This document shows positions 1-7,243 of a stretch of 24,259 nt of DNA, piece by piece (the first letter of the stretch is position 1; the number at the start of each line of letters is the position of its first letter). Origin of the DNA: JBBQDZ01 sp038320185 (GTDB lineage: Bacteria; Actinomycetota; Thermoleophilia; Gaiellales; Gaiellaceae); assembly GCA_038320185.1 (NCBI GenBank), contig JBBQDZ010000011.1, positions 1 through 24,259 of the forward strand, given 5' to 3'. Both the position numbers and the translations under genes were made by a program. The notes below the pieces were generated by a model. The model did no database searches. It was not told the origin of the DNA and saw nothing but the letters and a program-made list of their open reading frames with translations.

Positions 1-1
1 C

Positions 2-1282
2 GATCACCCGCCCGGACCGGCGATCGTCTACGTGACGCTGCAGCGCACGGCCGTGCGCGTCGCGACGCTGCTGTCGGACGCGGGCCTCCCGGCGCGCGCC
101 TACCACGCCGGCATGCCGGCGGAGGACCGCGTCGCGGTGCAGGAGTGGTGGACGGGGTCAGATCGCAACGTCGTCGTCGCCACGATCGCCTTCGGCATGG
201 GCATCGACAAGGCCGACGTGCGCTACGTCTACCACTTCAATCTCCCCAAGGGGCTCGAGTCGTATTCGCAGGAGATCGGGCGTGCCGGGCGGGACGGGGC
301 TGCCGGCATCTGCGAGCTCTTCGCCTGCCCGGACGACGTCCCGACGCTCGAAAACTTCACCTTCGGCGACACGCCGACTCGCGGCGCCGTCGCGAGTCTC
401 CTCGAAGAGGTCTTCGCAAACGAGCCCGGCGTGCAGTTCGCCGTCTCCGAGTACGACCTGTCATCCCGGCACGACGTGCGGCCGCTCGTGCTGAAGACGA
501 TCCTCACCTACCTCGAGCTCGACGGCTTCCTCGAGCAGGGAACGCCCTTCTACGCGGGCTACGGTCTCCGCCCGACTGCGGGGTCGCTCGACGAAGTGTT
601 CTCCGGCTTCGACCCCGCCCGGGCCGAGTTCCTCCGCCGCGTCGTCGCCGCCGGCAAGACGGGGCGCATCTGGACGAGCATCAGTCCCGACGCCGCAGCC
701 GCGGAGCTCGGCGAGGAGCGAGGCCGGATCGTTCGAGCGCTCGGCTACCTCGAGCAGCAGGGTCTCGTCGAGCTGAAGCCCGCCGACGCGCGCCAGCGAT
801 ACACGGTGCTGGCGCGGCCGGGCTCGACCGGCGATGTGCTCGACGGGCTCGCGGGCCGATTCGACCGGCGCGAGGAGGTGGAGACGGCCCGGATCGCGCG
901 CGTGCTCTCGCTCGTCACCCACGACGGCTGCCAGGTGAACGCCCTGGTCGGCTACTTCGGGGAGACACGCGATGAGTCCTGCGGCCACTGCAGCTTCTGC
1001 CTCGCCGGCATCGCGCAGCAGCTTCCCGAGCAGGCGCCGGTGCCGCCGCTGGAGACGGTCGACGCGAGAGCGCTCGCCGCCCTCCAAGCCGCACAGCCAG
1101 AGGCTCTTGGAGATCCGAGGCAGCGCGCGCGTTTCCTCTGCGGGATCACGAGTCCGGCGACCACCCGCGCGAAGCTGACTCGCGGGCCACTCTTCGGCTC
1201 GCTCGCCGACCGCCGCTTCGCAGAAGTCCTAGCGTGGTGCGAGACACCGGTACCGCGCCGCGCAGCCTCGAGTCGAGGCTGA
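2..1282 (+). CDS. recQ: RecQ-family ATP-dependent DNA helicase, C-terminal part (5' end outside window)
   Basis: The reading frame is open from base 2, so the N-terminal helicase lobe (Walker A and B) lies upstream of the window. Residue numbers here count from the GTG at 32. Visible parts are the second RecA-like lobe with motif V (ATIAFGMGIDK, about 50-60) and motif VI (QEIGRAGRDG, 80-89, with both arginines). A winged-helix (RQC-like) segment follows. A four-cysteine zinc site lies at residues 300, 317, 320 and 323, with the spacing of RecQ zinc ligands (C-x16-C-x2-C-x2-C). The order of zinc site and winged helix is unusual: a long segment precedes the cysteines, so the helicase-adjacent region differs from E. 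coli RecQ. No HRDC domain is evident. The family unwinds DNA 3'-5' in recombination and repair. It converges on the regulator gene with a 35-nt gap. The GTG at 32 is internal, not the true start. Confidence 0.9.
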   Translation, partial: DHPPGPAIVYVTLQRTAVRVATLLSDAGLPARAYHAGMPAEDRVAVQEWWTGSDRNVVVATIAFGMGIDKADVRYVYHFNLPKGLESYSQEIGRAGRDGAAGICELFACPDDVPTLENFTFGDTPTRGAVASLLEEVFANEPGVQFAVSEYDLSSRHDVRPLVLKTILTYLELDGFLEQGTPFYAGYGLRPTAGSLDEVFSGFDPARAEFLRRVVAAGKTGRIWTSISPDAAAAELGEERGRIVRALGYLEQQGLVELKPADARQRYTVLARPGSTGDVLDGLAGRFDRREEVETARIARVLSLVTHDGCQVNALVGYFGETRDESCGHCSFCLAGIAQQLPEQAPVPPLETVDARALAALQAAQPEALGDPRQRARFLCGITSPATTRAKLTRGPLFGSLADRRFAEVLAWCETPVPRRAASSRG

Positions 1283-1317
1283 AGTGTCGCGTGGCGGCGC
1301 CCGCCTGCGCCGGTCTG

Positions 1318-4300
1318 TCAGCGGCTGAGCAGGGCGGAGGCGCGCTCGACTAGCGGCGCCATGTCGAGCTCTCGAGCGGTTGCGAGGGCGCGCTCGAGGA
1401 GGTTGCGGATGCGTTCCCGGTCGCCGTCGTCGCCCATCGCGAGGAGTGTCTGCGCGTGGTCGCAAGCGGTGTGCGCAGCTTCGGGGCGTGCGCCCATGTG
1501 GTCGTTCATCGCCAACGCAGCCTGGAAGTGACGGCAGGCGTCGTCGTAGCGCTCCATCGTGGCGGCGAGGATTCCGAGGTAGCGCGACGCCGAGCCGAGC
1601 GCGAGCTCCGGTGGATTGATGACGTTGTAGGAAGCGTACGGAGCAAGGATCTCGTACAGCTCGCGGGCCCAGCCGGCGTGTCCGACCCGCCCGCACACCT
1701 CCGCCAGGAGGCTGTGGCCGAAGAACCATTCGATGTCGGCGGAGAGCGGCGTAAAGCCCTGGCTGCCCAGCACATCGAGGATCGCCCGCGCCTGGTCGGG
1801 TTGGTCGAGATGCAGGTATGCGTTCGCGAGAATGCACCGAAAGACGGGGCGAGTGGGGTATTCATCTACCGCCTGTTCGAGTGTCGCAGCGAGCTCGCTT
1901 AACCTGCCCTGCTCGCGCCGAAGCCCAAAGAGCTGGATCCGCGACATCGTTCCCGCGTCCCAATTCTGGGCGCGGTTGCCGAGCTTGATGCCCTCGCCGA
2001 TCAGGGCTTCAGCCTCTTCGAACCGTCCTGCCAGCAGAGAGCGCATCGTCCTCGCTCCCATGAAGATCCACGCCTGGGCCGGCTGACGTAGCTCTTCCGC
2101 GAGGTGGGTGACGACCTCGAGCTCCCGGTCGAGGGCGGCCATGTGGCCGAGAGCCGTTAGGGCGACGATCCGGTGGAGACCAGCGGCGAGCACGCGTTCG
2201 CGGTCCAGGGCTGCGCTGCTGAGGCGCCCGATCTCGGCTGCGGTGTCGAGCCATCGCTCCGCGTCCTTCGGCCAGACCAGCTCGGCATAGCTGTCAAGCG
2301 TGTAGGCGAGCGTCTCGGGCTCGCCGAGGCGACGGGCGATTAGGACGGCTTGGCGGCTGAGATCGGCACGGCGGTCGATCGACTGCTCGTCCCTGAGGGC
2401 GCCGGCGAGCCGGGCGAGGAGCTTGGCTCGCGGGCGGCTATCGGCCGGTCCGACCGCTTCGAGAGCCGCCTCGAGCAACGGGACGATGTGCCGGTCGCCA
2501 CCCGCGCGCAGCCACACGAAACGACCGCCGTACCCGAGCGCGGCGCGGCTGAGCTCCTCCGGAAGATCGTTTGCCGCGGCGATGCTTGCAGCACGGCGGA
2601 ACGTCTCCTTCGCCGCGACCATGTCGCCGGCGCGTCCCTGCGCGTCCCCGAGCGCCAGTAGAAGGAGGCAGCGCTCATGCTCGCCGGCAACCTCGGTCAG
2701 CTCGAGCGCCTGGAGTGCCATGCCGTAGAGCCGCTCGGCCTCCTCGAATGCCGAGAGCGCCGTCGCGCGCTCACCCGCCCGCCGTGCGTAGTCGATGGCC
2801 TTTTCCGCGTCGCCCCCGGGCGCGGCCTCCAGGAAATGGTGGGCGAGCTCGGCGACGTGCGCCTCCACCGACTCGCCGTACAGTCGCTCGAGCGTCTTGC
2901 CCACGCGGCGGTGCAGTCGGATTCGCCGAGGAGTCCCGAGCTCGGCGTAGAGGGTCTCCCTGATCAGCATGTGGGTGAATCGCATCCTGCCGAGCGCGTC
3001 GGGGGCATCCATGAGCACGTGCTCCCGGCCTGACTCCTCGATGACCGCCGAGAGGTCGTCTTCGCCGAGGCCGGCCACCCCCTCAAGGGCATCGAGGCGA
3101 AACTCGCGCCCCAGAACGGCCGCCACACGGAGTGCCTCGAGGCAGGCCTCCGTGAGATGGCCGAGCCGCCGGCCGATCACCTCGCGAACGCCCTGTGGAA
3201 CCGTGAGCCGCCAAGTGCTCGCGTCCTCCAGCCGCCCCTCGGAGGCAAGCAGGCCCGCTACCTCGCCGACGAAGAGCGGGTTCCCTTCTGTCTGGGCGTG
3301 AATCCGCGTGATGAGGCCCTCAGCCGGCTGGACCCCGGTCGTAGTCTCGATGATGCTCGCGACGGCCGCCGGCTCGAGCCCGGTCAGGAGCAGACGCTTC
3401 GTCACCGGCAGCCGGGCGAGCTCGGCGATCGTCCTCGAGCGGCTTGCATCCAGCTCGAGTTCGCGGTATGCGCCGAGAACCAGGATCCGTGCCGAGCCGA
3501 GCTCGCCGGCCAAGAACCCGAGCAGCAAGAGCGAAGGCAGGTCGGCCGCATGCAGATCGTCGAGGACGAGTGCGATCGGTTCCTCTCTTGCACTAGCCCT
3601 GAGGAAAGAGGCGACGGCGTCGAAGAGGCGGAAACGAGCGCTCTCGGACTCGAGCGGCAGAGCCTCCGGCACGTCCGGGATCGCATTGCGTAGGTCGGGG
3701 AGAAGCTCGGCCAACTCAGCGGCGCCAACATGGACGCGGGAACGCAGCGCCGAGGGCCCGAGCTCGCGAAGGTAGGCGCGAAGCGCCTGCACCCACGGCC
3801 AGTACGCAGGCGCGCCGCCCGCCTCCCAAGCACGGCCTACAAGGACGCGGACGCCGCGCTCGCGCGCCCTGACCGAGAGCTCTTCGGTCAGCCGCGTCTT
3901 GCCGATCCCCGGATCGCCCCCGAGCAGGACCACCCGACCGGCTCCTGCGAGAGCATCCTCGAGCGCGGCAAGCAACTGCCCGAGCTCCTGCTCTCGTCCC
4001 ACTAGAGGTGCAACGCCGCGCGCGGCGGCGCCCTGCGGATCCTCCCTGCGAGCAAGCGGGGGGAAGCTGTCGAGCGCCTCGTCCTGCTGCAGGATCGCCT
4101 TCTCGAGTTCTCGCAGCGAGCGGCCCGGCTCGATGCCTAGTTCCTCGACGAGCGCCCGGCGTGCGTCCTGATAGGCGGCGAGGGCGTCCGTCTGGCGCCC
4201 GGAGCGATACAGCGCCAGCATCAGCTGGGCGCGCGGGCGCTCGCGCAGCGGCTCGGAGGCGACGAGCCGCTCGAGCTCGGCGACGAGCTCCGCGTGGCGG

Positions 4301-4773
4301 CCGAGAGCGAGATCGGCGTCGATTCGCCGCTCCAAACAGGTGAGCCGCAGCTCCTCCAGGCGACCGATCTCGAGCTGGGCGAAGGGCTCGTAGGCCAGGT
4401 CGGAGAGCGGGGGGCCCCGCCAGAGCGCTAGCGCCTCGCGCATCCCGTCCGCGCTCTCTTGCGCTCGCAGCTCCTCGAAGCGCTCGAGATCGAGCTCACC
4501 GGGCTCGGTTCGGAGGCAATATCCCGGCGCCTGGGTCGCGATCCGGTCTGCGCCGAGGGCCTTGCGCAGGTTCGAGACGTGAACCTGGAGCGCCTTGCGG
4601 GCGGTCTCGGGTGGTTCTCCGTGCCACAGCTCCTCGATCAGGAGATCGCTCGAAACTGCCTGGTTTCGGTGCAGGAGCAGGAGCGCGAACAAGGCGCGCT
4701 GCTTCGCGCCGCCGAGCGGAATCGCGACGCCCTCGTTCGATACCGCAAGCGGACCCAGGATCTGGAACTCCAT
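1318..4773 (-). CDS. AfsR/SARP-like transcriptional regulator: winged helix-BTAD-AAA ATPase-TPR, 1151 aa
   Basis: The N-terminus (MEFQILGPLAV) is the typical start of an OmpR-type winged helix (about 1-95). A bacterial transcriptional activation domain of helical repeats follows (about 96-245). Next is a STAND-type ATPase with Walker A GGDPGIGKT (285-293) and Walker B ALVLDD (401-406). The rest is helical TPR-like repeat to the C-terminus, with no LuxR helix-turn-helix at the end. This is the layout of large SARP regulators, which bind direct repeats near promoters and use nucleotide and TPR-sensed signals. I chose the ATG at 4773 because it gives the canonical N-terminus and has a purine-rich GGGGAGG just upstream. 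The frame stays open upstream to 5586, but that extension is antisense to the repeat protein gene and has no domain. The gene is divergent from that repeat protein and may control it, itself, or the GTPases or polysaccharide genes; the target is unknown. Confidence 0.93.
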   Translation of the reverse strand: MEFQILGPLAVSNEGVAIPLGGAKQRALFALLLLHRNQAVSSDLLIEELWHGEPPETARKALQVHVSNLRKALGADRIATQAPGYCLRTEPGELDLERFEELRAQESADGMREALALWRGPPLSDLAYEPFAQLEIGRLEELRLTCLERRIDADLALGRHAELVAELERLVASEPLRERPRAQLMLALYRSGRQTDALAAYQDARRALVEELGIEPGRSLRELEKAILQQDEALDSFPPLARREDPQGAAARGVAPLVGREQELGQLLAALEDALAGAGRVVLLGGDPGIGKTRLTEELSVRARERGVRVLVGRAWEAGGAPAYWPWVQALRAYLRELGPSALRSRVHVGAAELAELLPDLRNAIPDVPEALPLESESARFRLFDAVASFLRASAREEPIALVLDDLHAADLPSLLLLGFLAGELGSARILVLGAYRELELDASRSRTIAELARLPVTKRLLLTGLEPAAVASIIETTTGVQPAEGLITRIHAQTEGNPLFVGEVAGLLASEGRLEDASTWRLTVPQGVREVIGRRLGHLTEACLEALRVAAVLGREFRLDALEGVAGLGEDDLSAVIEESGREHVLMDAPDALGRMRFTHMLIRETLYAELGTPRRIRLHRRVGKTLERLYGESVEAHVAELAHHFLEAAPGGDAEKAIDYARRAGERATALSAFEEAERLYGMALQALELTEVAGEHERCLLLLALGDAQGRAGDMVAAKETFRRAASIAAANDLPEELSRAALGYGGRFVWLRAGGDRHIVPLLEAALEAVGPADSRPRAKLLARLAGALRDEQSIDRRADLSRQAVLIARRLGEPETLAYTLDSYAELVWPKDAERWLDTAAEIGRLSSAALDRERVLAAGLHRIVALTALGHMAALDRELEVVTHLAEELRQPAQAWIFMGARTMRSLLAGRFEEAEALIGEGIKLGNRAQNWDAGTMSRIQLFGLRREQGRLSELAATLEQAVDEYPTRPVFRCILANAYLHLDQPDQARAILDVLGSQGFTPLSADIEWFFGHSLLAEVCGRVGHAGWARELYEILAPYASYNVINPPELALGSASRYLGILAATMERYDDACRHFQAALAMNDHMGARPEAAHTACDHAQTLLAMGDDGDRERIRNLLERALATARELDMAPLVERASALLSR

Positions 4774-4808
4774 CGGCCTCCCCAGCTGACCGTAACGCGT
4801 ACGGGGCG

Positions 4809-4835
4809 CGCGGTAAAGGCTCTGCCTTAACCGCG
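4809..4835. promoter_or_regulatory. 27-bp inverted repeat in the regulator/repeat-protein divergent promoter region
   Basis: Two 12-nt arms, CGCGGTAAAGGC and GCCTTAACCGCG, flank a 3-nt spacer (TCT). Only one position breaks the symmetry. It lies 35 bp upstream of the regulator ATG and about 95 bp upstream of the repeat-protein ATG. It is well placed to act as an operator for one or both genes. Nearby there are two more small inverted repeats: CCGT/ACGG around 4790-4804, and GCGGC-GTT-GCCGC around 4834-4846. No clear sigma-70 -35/-10 pair stands out. A hairpin in the regulator's leader RNA is an alternative explanation. Confidence 0.5.
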
Positions 4836-4855
4836 GCGTTGCCGCCGGGTAACCG
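4828..4855 (+). promoter_or_regulatory. Candidate SARP-type direct repeat (TAACCG, 22-bp period)
   Basis: The hexamer TAACCG occurs at 4828-4833 and again at 4850-4855, exactly 22 bp apart. A related TAACGC lies at 4793-4798. SARP regulators are known to bind short direct repeats spaced by 11 or 22 bp, on one face of the helix. The pairing with a SARP gene next door makes this a plausible autoregulatory or target site. Short hexamers recur by chance, so the evidence is modest. Confidence 0.3.
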
Positions 4856-4920
4856 AGCCTTTGGCGGCCCCTGGTCTTCTGAGGCTCCGACGGATCGCAC
4901 AGGGCGATCCCGCAAATCGA

Positions 4921-4925
4921 GGAGG
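4921..4925 (+). promoter_or_regulatory. Ribosome binding site of the repeat protein
   Basis: GGAGG lies 5 nt before the ATG at 4931. It is one of the few textbook Shine-Dalgarno sites in this window, where most genes are coupled by overlap or start with little visible leader. It fixes the start and suggests strong translation. Confidence 0.8.
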
Positions 4926-4930
4926 AAGAG

Positions 4931-5566
4931 ATGACCAGCAGGACCCACAGAAAGCGCTTGTTCGCAACGGCCCTGGCTCTGGGGCTCGGGGTCGCAGCGA
5001 TCGCCGTGCCGGCAGCGCTTGCGGACAGCCGCTCGCCGGACACGATCGACGCGGCCCGCGCGGCGCAGAACCTCGCACTCGACGGCCGCTCGCCCGACAC
5101 CCTCGCTGCCGTCGAGGCCGCCGATCTGGCTCCCGCCGCTGTCCCGGTCGACGGCTGGCTCCCGGGTGCGGTGGAGCAGGGCTCGATCGTCCCGGACGGA
5201 CGATCCGCAGACACGCTCGACGCGGCCGGTGTCATCCAGGAGCAGGCCCCGGTCGACGGGCGCTCGACCGACACCCTCGCCGCCGCCTTCCTCGCCCGCG
5301 ACCCGGTCCAGAGCGATGGTTGGCTCCAAGGCGCCGTCGAGCAGGGCTCAATCGTCCCGGATGGCCGATCCGCGGACACGCTCGACGCCTCGTATGTGGC
5401 GTACGAGCCGGTCGTGACGGTCTCCGTCTCGCGCTTCGACTGGAGCGATGCGGCGATCGGCTTCGGCGCCGCAGCCGGGCTCGCGCTGCTCGGTCTGAGC
5501 ATCGCTCGCGGGCTGCGCGGCGATGACCGCAAGCCGAGCCTGTCGATTCCGAACATCCCGGCGTAG
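4931..5566 (+). CDS. Secreted, membrane-anchored protein with DGRSxDT repeats, 211 aa, unknown function
   Basis: Residues 1-31 form a signal peptide (RTHRKR, a hydrophobic stretch, then AALA). Cleavage after A31 would leave D32, the first repeat residue, as the new N-terminus. Five copies of a D-G/S-R-S-P/A/T-D-T-I/L motif start at residues 32, 51, 89, 109 and 144. Two of them sit in a longer 25-residue unit starting at residues 74 and 129, identical except for one P/Q. The C-terminus has FDWSDAAIG (169-177), then a membrane segment (about 173-193) and a basic tail (RGLRGDDRK). So the repeats should face outside with a short cytoplasmic tail. I recognise no enzyme domain. From memory, FDW-D-A-IG next to a C-terminal membrane helix recurs in Thermoleophilia proteins, but I cannot check this. 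It is divergent from the SARP-type regulator, has a strong ribosome site, and ends just before a hairpin terminator. Confidence 0.88.
   Translation: MTSRTHRKRLFATALALGLGVAAIAVPAALADSRSPDTIDAARAAQNLALDGRSPDTLAAVEAADLAPAAVPVDGWLPGAVEQGSIVPDGRSADTLDAAGVIQEQAPVDGRSTDTLAAAFLARDPVQSDGWLQGAVEQGSIVPDGRSADTLDASYVAYEPVVTVSVSRFDWSDAAIGFGAAAGLALLGLSIARGLRGDDRKPSLSIPNIPA
5150..5224 (+). repeat. Intragenic long repeat, copy 1 (25 codons)
   Basis: Encodes the DGWL...GAVEQGSIVP...SADTLDA unit (residues 74-98). Copy 2 lies 165 bp downstream. The copies differ at 12 of 75 bases. Ten codons differ silently and one changes the protein (P to Q). Confidence 0.9.
5315..5389 (+). repeat. Intragenic long repeat, copy 2 (25 codons)
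   Basis: Second copy of the 25-residue unit (residues 129-153). The period is 55 codons. The silent divergence from copy 1 argues for an old duplication held by selection on the protein. Confidence 0.9.
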
Positions 5567-5617
5567 GAGCCGACAGGCTCCTCCAAAGGCTGGGCCGCTC
5601 CTCTGGGGAGGGCCCAG
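5567..5617. terminator. Two hairpins between convergent genes; probable bidirectional terminator
   Basis: GAGCC-GACA-GGCTC (5567-5580) directly follows the stop of the repeat protein. A larger stem follows: CTGGGCC (5590-5596) pairs with GGCCCAG (5611-5617), and CTCC (5598-5601) with GGAG (5607-5610) inside it. There is no T-run on either side, so this is a GC-rich hairpin of the kind common in high-GC actinobacteria. It can serve both the repeat protein and the GTPase operon converging from the right. Confidence 0.6.
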
Positions 5618-5629
5618 CTCGGCGACGGT

Positions 5630-7243
5630 CTAGGCGAAGCCGAGCGCGCGCCGCAGGTGCGGGATTCTGGAGGCTCTCCCGTCGGCTGCGGCAGCTGCGA
5701 CCGCCGCAGTGAGGCGGGCCTGCGCGTCCAGCTCCTCCTCTACCGGCGCGAGCACGAGTTCCTGGGCGACCTCCTCCACGCTTCGGCGGAGGGATCTGGC
5801 GGCTGCACGGGAGCGCCGGTGTGCGCTGAGGCCGTTTACGAGCCGGGCCAGGATCGCGAGCATGATCCCCGTCGCCGCGCCACCCACGAGTAGCCCGGTC
5901 GGAACAGGCACGCTCCGGACCTCGGGAACAGGCGTGTCGCCAACGCGCAGGTAGTCGAGAAGCGCGAGCGCGAGCAGCCACAACATGCCCAGGACCACCG
6001 CCGCGGCGAGCAGCCGCTGGAGCCACGCGACGCCGCTCCACCAACGCGGGCGGCTGACGTGCAGGTCCGCGCCCGCCACGGCTCGCTCGAGCCGATCTGC
6101 TACCCGGTCGTCGCCTGCAGTTGCCGCCGCACGCAGGAGCCGCGGCCATGGCTCGGAGAGGCCGTCGGCAGCGCGATCAGCCAGCCCGCGCGCGGCCGTC
6201 GCGACCTGGGCGCGCTGCACGTGCGTCGGCGGCGGCAGGGAAGACCGGCCGGCTGGCTCACCGCGGTCAGGAAGCCGGAGCCGCCGCAACGGATCGGGGC
6301 GCAGGCGGCGAACCCAGCGGATGAACGGCCAGCCCGTTGCGAGCGCCCCCCGGCGCCGATGCGCGGCGCCGACCGCCTGGACGACCCGCGGTACGCCCGC
6401 AGCGTCCTCGAGTGCCGCCAGGAGGCGTTTTCCGTCGTCGTCCCGCACGCCGCCGGCGCGGCCTTCGCAGGCAGGCGCGAGCGCGGCCACGGCTGCGTCG
6501 ACGTCGGCGCCCAGGCGGGCTACGGCAGCGCCTCGGGCAGCTACTCGCTCCGCGAGGAGTCGACGCAGATCATCGAGCCCCTCTCCGGTGCGCGCGGAAA
6601 CCACGATGAGTGGCACGTCGCGGAGCCCGTCTTCACCGAGCAGCCGTTCGGCGTCGTCCTTCCACGCGCGGATCTCCGTGGGCGAGAGGAGGTCGGCCTG
6701 GTTGAGAACAACCGCCATCGCGGCGGCGTGCGAAGCGAGGGGCCGGAGGTACCGCTCGTGCAGCGCGGCGTCTGCGTACTTCTGCGGCTCGACCACCCAA
6801 ACCACGAGGTCGGCGAGGGCGACAAGCCGGTCGACCTCGAGCCGATGCGCGGAAGCCACGGAATCGAAGTCCGGAAGGTCGAGCAAGACCAAACCGCTGA
6901 GCCCGTCGCCATCGAGGCGCTGGCGTCGCCCCACCTCCAGCCAATCGAGCAGGGGATCGGCCCCGTCCCCCCAGGCCGCGGCCTGAGCAACCGACGTCGT
7001 CGGGCGGCGGCGCCCGACCGAGGCGAGTTCGGCCCCGGCCAGTGCGTTGAAGAGGAGCGACTTGCCCACGCCGGTCGGACCCGCGAGCCCTACCACCGTC
7101 ATCTCCACGCCGAGGCCGAGCCGGGCGCCCGCCTTGGCGGTCACCGCCTGCGCCTGCTGGACAAGCTCCGCGTCGAGGCGCCCGTCGGCGAGCTGAGCAG
7201 CCTCGGCGAGCGCGGCTAGCCGCTGATCGAGGCGTTGACTCAC
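5630..7243 (-). CDS. Dynamin-like / YfjP-type GTPase with two C-terminal membrane helices, 537 aa
   Basis: The GTPase domain carries G1 GPTGVGKS (55-62), G2 RPTTS (80-84), G3 DLPD (122-125), G4 NQAD (181-184) and a G5-like SART (217-220). A long helical region follows. Two hydrophobic segments, about 404-433 and 449-470, are followed by a coiled-coil-like tail rich in Glu and Arg (480-520). This fits membrane-remodelling or membrane-bound GTPases related to bacterial dynamins (IniA/IniC type) and YfjP. The GTG start at 7243 overlaps the stop of the upstream GTPase as GTGA, so the two are translationally coupled and probably form a hetero-complex at the membrane. No target protein is evident nearby. 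Ribosome-associated Era-like function is a less likely alternative because of the membrane helices. Confidence 0.87.
   Translation of the reverse strand: MSQRLDQRLAALAEAAQLADGRLDAELVQQAQAVTAKAGARLGLGVEMTVVGLAGPTGVGKSLLFNALAGAELASVGRRRPTTSVAQAAAWGDGADPLLDWLEVGRRQRLDGDGLSGLVLLDLPDFDSVASAHRLEVDRLVALADLVVWVVEPQKYADAALHERYLRPLASHAAAMAVVLNQADLLSPTEIRAWKDDAERLLGEDGLRDVPLIVVSARTGEGLDDLRRLLAERVAARGAAVARLGADVDAAVAALAPACEGRAGGVRDDDGKRLLAALEDAAGVPRVVQAVGAAHRRRGALATGWPFIRWVRRLRPDPLRRLRLPDRGEPAGRSSLPPPTHVQRAQVATAARGLADRAADGLSEPWPRLLRAAATAGDDRVADRLERAVAGADLHVSRPRWWSGVAWLQRLLAAAVVLGMLWLLALALLDYLRVGDTPVPEVRSVPVPTGLLVGGAATGIMLAILARLVNGLSAHRRSRAAARSLRRSVEEVAQELVLAPVEEELDAQARLTAAVAAAAADGRASRIPHLRRALGFA

Noticed and set aside
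1283..1317. Terminator between RecQ and the regulator
   Set aside because: Only a weak GGCG/CGCC stem with no T-run is visible in 35 nt, so I could not support it.
4774..5586. Long open minus-strand extension upstream of the regulator ATG (about 271 codons)
   Set aside because: It is antisense to the repeat protein, which has a signal peptide, a strong ribosome site and synonymous change between repeats. The regulator's canonical N-terminus begins at 4773.
6059..7219. 386-codon plus-strand open frame antisense to the membrane GTPase
   Set aside because: No domain; the minus strand carries the complete set of GTPase motifs.
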